Shown: piece by piece, positions 35,186 through 46,004 of the stretch
How positions within the stretch are numbered: position 1 is the first letter of the stretch
Layout: every line of letters starts with the position of its first letter
Position numbers and translations under genes: made by a program
Assembly: GCF_007655135.1 (NCBI RefSeq)
Contig: NC_045133.1
Coordinates: 24,029,845 to 24,093,844, forward strand
From: Punica granatum
Lineage: Eukaryota; Streptophyta; Magnoliopsida; Myrtales; Lythraceae
Direction: 5' to 3'
DNA length: 64,000 bases
Notes under the pieces: model-generated
Told to the model about the DNA's origin: nothing
The model's database searches: none
Seen by the model: only the letters and a program-made list of their open reading frames with translations

Positions 35186-36540
35186 TGGGGACAATGGGAT
35201 TCCGCATAACCGCCATAGGAGGAGACAGATAGGGGCTTTATATACAGCTCAGTTAATTAGCCACGAAGGATTTTGAGTCACTTTGCCAATTTTAAAGACC
35301 ACGTGCTTCTGGTTCATCGGCAAGCTCTTTTGACGAAATTATACACATGGACGCATCCCCATGAAAAGCTTTAGAAATTTAATTGAAGGGAGGAAAATCC
35401 AAATGATTGTAAATTCGCGAACTCAAGGGGCGAAACGAGATGATGCATAGTGTTTCTCGACTTGAATGAGCGTGATATTGAGCTTGCACGTCCCATGATT
35501 CCGTCCTCACACATCTACGATATCACGTAATTCAGCCTCGGTACGGTTTTAACGAAAAATTTATGTACTTCATGCAATAGACAAGCTTTCTTTTCTGATG
35601 AGCTAAATAAACTCAACGTGTATCCAAAGGTCATTATGTAGGTGCGTAATTTGTTTGCGTAAATATTTCTTTTTTAAGGATGTAGAAAGTGTGCAATTTG
35701 GGTCCATGGCTCTGGAGTAGAATATATTATATATATATATATATATATAATGGAAAAACGGGGCCAAACCCCACTCCCCCCGTAGTTCAAGTTTTCGCCC
35801 CCTTCACCCAGGAATATTTTGGTTGCTTTTGGCGGATGGCTTGCGCTAGGTTCTATTACTGAAATTCATGGCACGATGAAGGACTGAAAACGGCTCAGGG
35901 GCCGAAGCGGAAAGCCTCAAATAATAGCGCTATTAAAACTAGTCGGTGGATGGTGATAATAATAAGGACCAAAAGACAGATGCAATAAATTTCGCGTAAA
36001 CCAATCAGTACAAGCATTTTTCTCTGTGTAAATAATATTAACTGTAATTCCTATCGAAACGCTATCTCCAAGTACGAAAACGTTCCATACAAAATATTAA
36101 TCGATCGATTCGTACATACGGTTCCTTGTACAAAATATCATTCTCCAAATACGAAAATATTTCGAACGAGCGCAGCGATTGGATATTCAGCAGTTACACC
36201 CAATAATTTCTCATAAACAATATTATATTAGAAACAATCAGACGATATATTATGATTGAAATTTAACAGCTATAAATATAATTTTATCCAACTAATTAAT
36301 AGATGGTTATAAAAATTACTCTACTTTCAAGCATTAATCAATCATGTCTCTCACTCTAAGTGATTTTATACTAGTGTCTCCACAATACTTTAAATTATTT
36401 TGAGGTAAGCACCATAAGCACCCTTGCTCTCTGCCCAAATTACACACACTACCACTGTCTTTTCAAAATATTCTTCTGCGTATTCCTATCAATATATAAA
36501 TATATATTTTATGATTAGAGACACTGAATGTATGTATGGA
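35186..36540. repeat. Block B copy 2: promoter-side flank and R unit copy 3
   Basis: Continues the homology to 27157-28252: the conserved TTTATATACAGCTCAG promoter, CACGTCCCATGATTCC, a TA microsatellite at 35727-35749, R unit copy 3 at 35946-36190, then TGCTCTCTGC, ATATTCTTCTGC and TGTATGTATGGACA. An extra stretch at about 35760-35930 (GCCCCCTTCACCCAGGAATA and on) is absent from copy 1. Homology ends at 36543, exactly where LEUNIG coding sequence starts. Confidence 0.75.
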
Positions 36541-39112
36541 CAGCACCGGAACTGCAAACACGGCGGGTCCATCCCCAAGCTCAGCTCCCTAAACGCCCTC
36601 AACTCATACTCCTGGGGACGTGATCACTATGCCTGCTCTGCCTGACAGTGGAAGCTCCTCGGAGGCGTCAATGATGGTAAGTACGGATGGGTCAGGCACT
36701 CTAACTTCGCCATCAATTCATTTGGTGAGTGAGTCGATGAATCTCAGTTTCAATCATGAAGCTGTTGTCAGTAATAAATGAGTTCGTGTCTTCATCTATT
36801 TTATTTAGATTTGGATTGTCTGAATAAGATTCTTTTAGACTGAGATCAATCACAATCATCGATTAGCTGATAATCCCAAGTTAACATGATGATTCCAGCA
36901 GGCGAATCAAATTGTTGTGATTGCCTGCCTTGCACCGGATGAGTCTTTTCAGACTAGTTCCATCTCGGAATCTCCCCTTACCAACTTATATGACATGGTC
37001 TTCTGATTTGCCCTAAATTTAATTCTGTAAATGTAATCTGATTTGATCTAATCAAGCGACCTGCCCATGCAAGGGAAGATTTCCTTTTTCAGATGGTCGA
37101 TTCTTTTTCTATTTCTTTTTCTCTTTTTTCGGGATAAGTGGAGGGGAATATTTGAATAACTAATGCAAGAAAACTTACTTATAGTTACAATGGACTTTGA
37201 AATGGATTGAAGAACAGATTATTTTTCATTGACTATTTGTCCATGGGATGATCAAGAAGTTTCTGAAGTTCCAGGCTGATATGGACGGCTTCGTGGAGGA
37301 TGGATCTCTTGATGACAACGTCTCCGAGTCTTCTTTATCCCATGATGACATCGAACCCCGTGATCCTGTGGGTCAGTGCATGGACTTTAGTAAAGGTATT
37401 ATATCTATCGAGTTGGTAATTAGATCACATAATTAATTCGAACTTGATTAATCTGTTTCAGGATTCACATTCACTGAAGTTAATACTGTTCGAGCAAGCA
37501 CCCGCAAAGTCGTCTGCTGCCACTTCTCATCCGATGGAAAATTGCTTGCAAGTGGTGGCCACGACAAAAAAGTAAGTAGCAGGAGAAACAAGAATGAAGC
37601 AATCGATATATAGACGTCCGTCCCTCTCTCTTTCGCTGACTGCTTGCTCGAATTTTCTATGTGGTGTGAAAACAGGCTGTTCTATGGTACACGGACACTC
37701 TAAAGCCTAAGACGACCCTTGACGAACACGTATCTATGATCACAGATGTCCGTTTTAGCCCAAGCATGCCGCGCCTTGCCACATCCTCGTTCGATAAGAC
37801 CGTCAGACTCTGGGATGCTGACAATGTCGGTGAACCCTTTTTATTCTGTCAATTAATATTTTGATGACAATCACCAATTGCTTGCTTAGTATTTGGCATT
37901 TATTCTGGTGCTCATCGACTGAGACCGCGTTAATTTGCAGCCCGGGTATTCGCTCCGGACGTTCATGGGACACAATGCAGTTGTGATTTCTCTCGATTTT
38001 CACCCGAATAAGGATGATCTCTTATGCTCTTGTGATGGAGATGGTGAGATACGGTACTGGAGTATTAATAACGGGAGCTGTACGAGAGTTTTTAAGGTAA
38101 AATTGATAGATAGGGCATGTTTGGTATTCTTTGTACCGTTTTCTGTTCTATAAAAGACAGCACGATATGTGGACTGAGAATCATTCTTCAGAAGGCCGAT
38201 GACCTTACTGACGGATTCCGAGGCAAAACTGTTTTAGCCAGTCGTGAGCTTGACTTTGAAAAAAAACATTTCTTTAACAGAAGATTCTAATTTGACCCTA
38301 AACCTCTGACTCCGTGTCTTCGTATGGAATCAGGGAGGAATGGCCCAGGTGAGATTCCAACCGCTTCTGGGGAGATATCTTGCAGCAGCTGCTGAGAATG
38401 TCCTTTCGATATTGGACGTGGAGACCCAAGCTTGCCGACAAACCTTGCAGGTAAACTTTTTTCTAATCTGAAAACGAAATTGGCATGTGATTGTTTCTCT
38501 CTCTGAGCTGGTCTTGTAAGATATGACAATCCTCCATCGTCATTATATGCCTACTTTGGTGCTCGAGAATGTGTAAAGACCATCGACGTGTGCTGAAACT
38601 TAAGCCTTCTCTTTTTGGTCATTGCAGGGTCACACAAAGCCGATCGATTCTGTCTGTTGGGACTCTACTGGAGACTTACTTGCATCAGTAAGTGAGGACT
38701 CTGTGAGGGTATGGGCGCTCGGGTCAGGAAGTGAAGGGGAGTGTGTGCACGAACTGAGCTGCGATGGCAACAAATTCCATTCGGCCGTGTTCCACCCTAC
38801 ATGGCCGTCATTGCTCCTGATTGGCTGTTACCAGGTGATCAGAAGGTTTTAAAATTTGTTCATCCCTCCGATGATCAAGTTGGCCCAATCCATTTATTGG
38901 CAGATCTTCTTCTCTGGCTTCTTGCCGGTACTTCATTCACATATTCTGTCGGGAATTTCCTCTTGCAGTCATTGGAGCTCTGGAACATGTCGGAGAACAA
39001 GACGATGACCCTGCCGGCACATGATGGGCTTATCACTGCCTTGGCCGTGTCCAACGTGACAAGGTTGGTTGCCTCAGCCAGCCACGACAAGTCGGTCAAG
39101 CTATGGAAGTAG
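36541..39112 (+). pseudogene. LUG: LEUNIG-like gene, 5'-truncated, WD40 half intact
   Basis: 3' half of a LEUNIG transcriptional co-repressor gene. Exon remnants and exons: 36541-36724, about 37275-37395, 37462-37571, 37676-37825, 37941-38096, 38334-38450, 38628-38834, 38969-39112. The last six keep GT-AG sites and an open frame; the donor at 37826 is a weak GTCGGT. The product carries seven WD40 repeats, e.g. [38 protein letters not shown] and the end [12 protein letters not shown]. The N-terminal LUFS/LisH domain (SEUSS binding) and Gln-rich region are absent, and no room exists upstream. The first remnant reads in LEUNIG wording ([32 protein letters not shown]) but has TAA at 36590-36592. 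The next junction lacks an acceptor, and a length change shifts the frame near 37270. An in-frame ATG at 37248 could still give a 343-aa propeller-only protein. Called a pseudogene; expression is unknown. Confidence 0.8.
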
Positions 39113-39777
39113 GTCCGGAGGAAAAGGGATCGGCTGTAATCTATGTGGCTGTTAAATCACTTCTGGTGTTTTCTCAATATCCATCCTCAGATTCTGAAAA
39201 CGAAGATCTAAGCTCAGTGAGAGACGCAAATTGGGGAGGAACATTAACCTCTGTACCGTTCCTTTAGAATGCTCTTTTTTGTTTCTTGGGCTGCTTTTGT
39301 AATGACATTTCCCGTTAGGCTTCCCTTAACAACAAAGTGATCAACGTGTAAAAGTTCCAGTGTTTTTCTATTTGTTTTCTTCTTATATCAAAATACGAAT
39401 AACTCGTGTTTGAACCTCGGTTCAAAGTGCCTAACCCGACAGGCGAGGTCCAGTCAGGAGTGACTATCAGTCCGTTTGAACCATCCAGTTCCTGCGGAGA
39501 AATGATGCTAATTTCTTAGGACATCAGCATATCTGGTTTGTGCATGTTCTCTCTTCCTACTGGTCGATGCTCGTGATCGATGGCTCTTGTACGGTAAGTG
39601 AGTCGAGAAATGTTCACTTACCTTGACATATACTCTTCTTTGCACATGACGATTAAGGCAACCATCATATGAGTCTAAAAGCGCCTTGTGATCATATTTG
39701 AACCGATATCCGAGAAGAATTAATTTCAGTCATTAAGTTAAGAATATCCGTAGTCTTGTTAACACCCTCACTTTTGG
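39113..39777. other. 3' flank of the LEUNIG-like gene
   Basis: Includes the probable 3' UTR to about 39340, then sequence unlike its neighbours until block A copy 2 begins at about 39778. No gene seen. Confidence 0.45.
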
Positions 39778-41814
39778 AATTCTTGACTTTTCTTTGTCTT
39801 TGTATTTTTTAATTGGTTCCTTATAATAAAATAATAACACGTAGTTTAGTTGCTTTTTTCAGATAATAAAGAAGATATTTTGGAAGCAATTGATCATTGT
39901 GACACAATACCTTACTATCGAAGAAGATTTTATTTTATCCACAACCTTAATGGTCCGTAGTCTTTAGTTAAATGGCCATTTGATCAACGATTGGTGTGGG
40001 GACTATCATGAAGCATAACTATACCAATTTTTTTTTTTCTCTTATTGATTGTCAAAGAGAATTATTATAATTACTTATTTATTGTGTCATATTTCACTAT
40101 TTTTATTAACTATTCTTCATCATCATGTATTATAAGAAAAAACTTATTAAGTATATATTTAATACCAAGTAAACACATAAACAAGGTTAGTTTCAATCAA
40201 TAAGCTAAAAATATTTCATGATTTCTCTGAAAATAGGAGGATGACTGAAATATATAAAGTATGGATAAGTATAAGTCGGAAGCGTTGAGAGACAAACAAC
40301 AACACAATAATGCGACAGTAGAATATTGTAGGAAAATTAAGAATTTAACTTATTTATAAACTTAGTAAACTTAAAATAAAATAAAATATATCATCTTATA
40401 AAAATAAAACTGTTGTTTGAGTCTTCTCTAGCTATAAATACGACACGTGTCCACTATTTATTCTTTTTCATTCTAACCAATTTTCTTTTCTTTTCAAATT
40501 TACCCGCAAATTTTCATTCTTTTTCGTTTCAATCCATCCTTTCAATTTTCTTTTTTACGTTTTCCAAAAAAATTCAAAATTAGCATGTCTTAATTATCAA
40601 TATGTCATTTAACTAAAATATTTCACATCCTACAAATTATTGAGTACAAAATCATTTGAATACTCGTGAGCACTTTTTTCTCAAAATGATACTATACGTA
40701 ATTTGTCTTTATAAATTTATAGAGAAATAAAGATGAAGTGGATCCTATTGAATTGTTCGGATATTTCTTTGGTAGAATGGCTTTGGTTTTAATCAATCCC
40801 TCAATTCTTTGGTCTGTCTTTTCCTTTTCTTTTTAAGCAAAAAATATTATTATTATTATTTTTATTAAATTATTCTCTCTATATATGAAGTCATAACTCA
40901 TAATTTTTTAAATTATAAGATCTCAATTAGTTAATCTTAGGAAATTAATGTGTATGATATAATAATACGAGTTAATTATTTTTTTGGTACGTATAAAATT
41001 AGTTAATTTCATTAAATTTATTCATAGATTCAAGTACACTATGACTATCCTATTGAAATTTTTTTCCCGTCAAATTGTTATTAATTTATTTTTACATTTA
41101 TATCATTCTTCTTCATTCCATATACATTTAAAATAGATTCCGGTCTTTTTTATATTCATTTATGCTTTTCGAGAGGAATTCGCTTAATAAAAATTATATT
41201 TATAGATAATAATGGCAATTTCATGTGTTATATAAATATATATGGTAATTTGTATATAAAAAATTAGTATCTGCTCTTGCCTTTTTATACTTATCATATC
41301 ATTTGATTAAGTTTCTCATTTCCTTTTCTTCCACATCTATATATTCATTAAGTTAAGATAGTTGCGAAATTAGACTATCTTATTTATTTGAAAATAAGCT
41401 ACACTATATTAATTTATTTATTATTATTTTCAATGTTATTAATATCCTTTTTCACATTTTGATCATGAGAAAAAAATTATTATTCACTGAATTTTTTTGA
41501 GAACCCGGCATCGTGCGAATTTCTTCCTAGTTAAGAAAGAAAATGCGATATTCAGATGACAGGTGGCTATCCGAGGTCGGGCAAGAGTCTCAAGCACATG
41601 CTGGCGTGGATATGGATAGTTTTACTAGGACGAGAACCGACACTCACATACATACAAATACACATGTCACTGAATTGAGGCACGTTTTAATCACCTTTCT
41701 ATAACCTAACAACTTTTGCTAAAGTCAGCAATAATTGATGCAAACGATGGAGAAGAAACCGACCTCCCACCAAAGGCAATAATGAGGGGGTAATCTCGCC
41801 ACGAAAGCCAGTAA

Positions 41815-41990
41815 ATTATTTTAAGCGATTCGACGTTTAATTTCTTTAAATAAAATTTTGAATTCGAATATTATTAATGAAAAAAATCATATTGAGAGGG
41901 GTTTATCTCTTAACAGATCGACCAAATCAAATTAGATAAATTGTGACTCGTTAAACTTTCAAATACCAAAGTATATACCGAAAAAACATA
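41815..41990 (+). mobile_element. SINE family S2 copy inside block A copy 2
   Basis: TTTAAGCGATTCGACGTTTA, AAATCATATTGAGAGGGG, TTATCTCTTAACAGATCGAC, ATACCAAAGTATATACCG. Orthologous in position to the copy at 32475. Confidence 0.6.
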
Positions 41991-42132
41991 ATGCACTTGA
42001 ACTTGGGGATCAGGTTCATCTCGGCCTAACGTTTCTAAAGCCGAGGAAGGGGCTATTTTTGAAAAAGAAAAAAGAGAAGGGATAAATTCGCTAATCTGCA
42101 CCTTACAGCATAATTTTCAATGTAGTATATAA

Positions 42133-42175
42133 CTAGGTACTTACCCGCGCTTCGCCGCGGCCTAAAAAATGCATC
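42133..42175 (-). mobile_element. Helitron-like 3' terminus
   Basis: On the minus strand CCGCGGCGAAGCGCGGG forms a GC-rich hairpin, followed after a few bases (TAAGTAC) by CTAG and then a T. A hairpin about ten bases before a CTRR end, with a host T after it, is the structural signature of a Helitron 3' end. The 5' (TC) end was not located, and no Rep/helicase frame exists nearby, so the element is non-autonomous or truncated. Confidence 0.6.
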
Positions 42176-43189
42176 AAATGATTTAAAAATTTATAAATAA
42201 CATTAAGTAATGGAGAATATCATGAATTTTGAGGAAATAAAAATAATCTCATTTTACAAGTTTGTGAAAATAAATTAAAAATGAAACTAATTTTCTTGAT
42301 TGGATCTTCTTATGTGGGTAAAGGGAGAAAATGCATTTCGCCCAAAAAAGAGAGAAAAAGTATTATCTATAAGCCTATAAGTATAAGCCATAAAAAGATA
42401 CAATACATAAGAGGAAAGTCTATGAATAAAAATAATTAATGTGGATCAAAAAGAATGATATTTATAAAGAAAAACAAAGTACATGATAAATGTATAATTT
42501 TTTAGAAAAAAAATAGATAGATAGGATACACACGGTTTCAAATTCTACAATATTTGAAAAAAATTATGTACATGATAGGTACATAGACGTGATGTTTTAT
42601 TTGTTTGGGAGCGGTAAAGGTTTGATTGCTATAAGTGACAACATTTATACAAATATAGTAATTGAAAAAAAAGGAAAAAAAACTAGTGCACATAGGGACA
42701 AATCTAGACCAAAATTGGAGAAAATAACTATTTTTTTAAATAAATGACATGATCGGTTGATCATGAAATACCAATTGCTTGTTGAGCTCTGTAAATTGCG
42801 TGAAAATAAGATACTCCAAATCTAAAGTCGAAGAGTTTTATAAAACGTGAAAATTAAAGAAAAAAGAAATTAAATACTCGAGAGATGGAAAGAACATTGC
42901 AAATATCGTAATTGGTATAGCTAGTTATTTCGATACGAAATTTTTCCAAATGAAGTTGAGAAAAAAAAAATTCTAAAGATATTGGTCCGACCATAACGAC
43001 CACATTATTTACATCAACTGGTTAATCGAATTATCTTTTATCTTGTTTGGATTGGATTAAAAATAATTGGGAACAAAGAAGAATTTAAAGGAAATTGTAT
43101 AAACTAAAAAATGAAATTAAAAAAGAAACTGCGAGTGGGGAGTTTTCCCCATTCGCCCTCTTATCCCAAAATCAATCTCCAATTCTTAG

Positions 43190-43375
43190 GGGGCGTTTGG
43201 TTTCAGAGTTAAAATAACTTTGATTTTGATTTTGATTTTGATTTTGATTGTGAAAAAAGACAAATGAGATGGTATTATAAATTTGACTTGGAAAACGTGT
43301 GTTTTTGTTGTGTAGTGGGTAGAGTTAAAATCAAAATCATGATTCTAAAATCTGATCATGAAACCAAACAGGCCA
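43190..43375. mobile_element. MITE-like element with GTTTGGTTTCA ends
   Basis: Starts GGCGTTTGGTTTCAGAG and ends ATGAAACCAAACAGGCC, so the two ends are inverted copies. The interior has a tandem GATTTT(G) run on the left and AAAATCAAAATCAT on the right. About 185 bp, no coding. Resembles Tourist/Harbinger or hAT-type MITEs; a target duplication was not certain. Similar TTTGGTTT starts lie at about 6795, 14276 and 23066. Confidence 0.65.
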
Positions 43376-43565
43376 TTTTTATATTCTTTATCCTTAATTT
43401 TTTTTCTTGCTCTTCCAAATTAATCCATCCATGATCATATCAAAAAAATATATTATAGTTGGAGCGCGATATGAGTGAGTTAGGCCGTGCTAATGCTTGG
43501 ATATATTTTTATTTTACATATAAATACACAAATAAGAAGAAGAAAAAATAAATAATAAAGAATTA

Positions 43566-43596
<31 letters not shown>

Positions 43597-44519
43597 AGAA
43601 AAGACAATGAAAATGAAAATTAAAAAAGAAAAAGAAAAAACTATGGCATTGACAAATAGCAATATGAACAACAGTTTTAGATTATTAAAAAAGATTACCG
43701 TACTTTCATAGCATAATAAAGAAATTAGAAGTAACAAATATATTAAAGTTGATCTTAGCCAAGAAGCCAAGCCAAGAAAGGTATAGAAGTAACAAATATA
43801 TTTGGATACATATTGCCACTCCTAATTTCGAGTTTGGAATGGAGGCCGTCAACGAGCCATTACCATCCTGTTCTTCATCAGTTTTAAGTTCTTTAGCTTT
43901 TAGAAATATTCATATTATTAAAATTTAAAATTATTAAAAAAGTACAAAAAGCTTAATTCTAGTTTTTATGAAATATTACGCACTTATCCAAACCAAGTAA
44001 ATATTACAGCCTTATTATAGAGAAAAATTTTCCAGCCAAAAACAAAAGGAAAATCTTTTAAAACATTACAATCTTTTTCCATATTTATTGGGAAAAAAAC
44101 AAATAAAAAAAGCTAGAAGTTCATCATGTCTACTTATGACATTCAAACGCAGGTTTAGCTCTTTACAACCATAACATTCTGCCGCCAACCTTCCCCGCAT
44201 CATCATTGCTTTTGGGTTCGACATATGTGGCCCTCATCCAAATAAACAAATTTATCAGTATCTTAGGGAGGGTATTTTCGTCCTTCTACCTAGGATTTTT
44301 TTTCTTTTTCCTTGTTCTTCTTTTTTATATTTTATTTTATGATAAATCGTTTTGCCTTTTTTCCTTGGGCCGACAGATGGAACTGCAAGTGCAACAATCT
44401 TCCGCAACTTGGCAGTTAGGCCCCAGCCCTCGCAATAACAAATTTCTTACGAATTACATAATTTTAAAATAATATGAATCAGATTTTAAATAATCTAAAG
44501 GATATCCACTGGAGAAGGG

Positions 44520-44670
44520 AGTGTAGTACAGTGATTAATATCACCGCTTAATAACTTAATGGTTTTATGTTTGATTCTCATTAGTGGGATTATTTGTGTC
44601 CTTTTATTTAGATTTTTTTTTCATTTCTTTGTATTAGATTATGAGTTTCCTATTGTAATCGAAAAAAGAA
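44520..44670 (+). mobile_element. SINE family S1 copy
   Basis: GTGTAGTACAGTGATTAATA (A-box side, TACAGTG), TTTTATGTTTGATTCTCATT (B-box region), GTGTCCTTTTATTTAGATTT, TTCCTATTGTAATCGAAAAA. Same order as 8318. Confidence 0.62.
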
Positions 44671-44874
44671 GAAGAAGAAGATATCCACTAATTTAGTTTA
44701 TATGATGATGCGATATTTTTTCTTGATTTCTATTTCAGAAAATATTAATTATATCCAGCATGCTGATTTCCCCGATTTGCCCTTTGCTTGATCGAACAAC
44801 CTCTCCTATGCCCCTGACTTATGATTGTGGACCAGATCGGTTTGGCTGTAGAATTTAAAACCAGTGAACCGGTT

Positions 44875-44913
44875 CATAATTTACTATTCCCGATAGTAAA
44901 TTATGATCCGAAC
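44875..44913. other. Short inverted repeat (hairpin)
   Basis: GGTTCATAATTTACTAT and ATAGTAAATTATGATCC pair over 17 bp with one mismatch around a 5-nt loop TCCCG. No gene or TIR context; could be a chance or MITE-derived hairpin. Confidence 0.6.
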
Positions 44914-45374
44914 TTACCGTTGGAGATTGGACTTGTCTTTTGCATTATTTTCGTATCTTAGCTATCTATATATTTATTGTTTTAATATTATACTAATTTG
45001 AAATTCTTTTTTACTTCATTGTATAATCCACCCACAAATATTAGACCTTATAATTATTATTCATTCTTTCAAGTTGCACCCAGAAAAGAGGATGATACAA
45101 CAGTGAAAAAAGCAAGGTAAGAACTTGACTTCAAATTTGAAATCGAGTATCATGCACTGAATGCTTTTGTTGGAATCTTTTACATTTTCAAATTTAGAAA
45201 CATATCCTATTTTGCAATCTTTCCAATTCAAACTATCTGCTTGAATGATAACATATGAGCTATGCTAACAGTTGCATTGCAACACTTGACAAGTTCTACA
45301 AAGGCTTTGATCCATAGTGACTGTCCATTTAACAAGGCTAATAAAATCATAGTTTTCTAATAAAAATGATATAA

Positions 45375-45480
45375 CGAAGTAACGCACGTTTTGTCTGATA
45401 ACTAATAGATTTTAGATTCAATTTTCATGATGTGTTCCTTTATCAATTATATTAGGATTTTCTATTAGAAGCTTGCGAGA
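45375..45480 (+). mobile_element. SINE family S1 copy, degraded
   Basis: AACGAAGTAACGCACGTTTT, TTTTAGATTCAATTTTCATG, GTTCCTTTATCAATTATATT, GATTTTCTATTAGAAGCTTG follow the S1 order, but the ends are eroded. Confidence 0.42.
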
Positions 45481-45987
45481 GAGACTTTTGTTTAAGCAAC
45501 ATGATATTTTATTACTTCCCCTCTTGAGCCTTAGACCTCCTTTATGCCGATATATATACTCATTTTATTTGTACAAATTGCCCCTCTGGGGTTGACGATT
45601 GTTAATTAATATATCTCTATCAAAAAAGATTTACATTTCATCGTATTAGATCATAGTCGTCGACATCACGGTGTGATACGGGTCCGACCCCCTAAGACCA
45701 CTAGACCGTCCTATGGTTTGCTATTGCGGTCGGGTGGCTTGTCCGCTCCGGATCAAGTAAGCTCAGCTCAAATGGGGTAAAACCGGAAATAAGTCGCGAA
45801 ACGACCGTAACAAACACCCGCGTCGCACTCCAACCCGCCACCTCGTTCCCTCCCTCCCTCCCTCCTTCCTCTGCAACTCTCACTTCCCTCTCATGCACTC
45901 AACAACAGAAAACCGTTTCCGAAGAAGTATAGTCACAAGCTAGCAGACTGAAACACCGCAGCTGAGCTTCCCAATCCATAGAGGGGG

Positions 45988-46004
45988 GAGAGAGAGAGAG
46001 AGAG
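45988..46004 (+). repeat. (GA)n tract in the SUT4 leader
   Basis: A GA run immediately upstream of the ATG, following CATAGAGGGGGG. Purine-rich GA repeats in 5' leaders are common in plant housekeeping genes. Confidence 0.8.

Larger units (their letters stand above)
39778..42440. repeat. Duplicated noncoding block A, copy 2
   Basis: Matches 30521-33107 as described there. Compared with copy 1 it has a small insertion near 40075-40150 (ATTTATTGTGTCATATTTCA and on) and scattered substitutions. It ends at AAGTCTATGAATAAAAATAA, after which the two copies are unrelated. Confidence 0.82.
42441..46004. other. Intergenic region and SUT4 promoter
   Basis: No gene supported in 42441-45900. Contains AT-rich DNA, a MITE-like element at 43190-43375, S1 SINE copies at 44520 and 45375, and a short perfect-looking hairpin at 44875-44913. 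The last 350 bp before 46005 are GC-richer and hold the SUT4 promoter and 5' UTR. The frame at 45701-45898 on the minus strand is not convincing. Confidence 0.5.

Noticed and set aside
36424..36645. Frame of 73 codons from 36424
   Set aside because: It crosses the breakpoint between the DOG1-like flank and the LEUNIG exon in the wrong LEUNIG frame.
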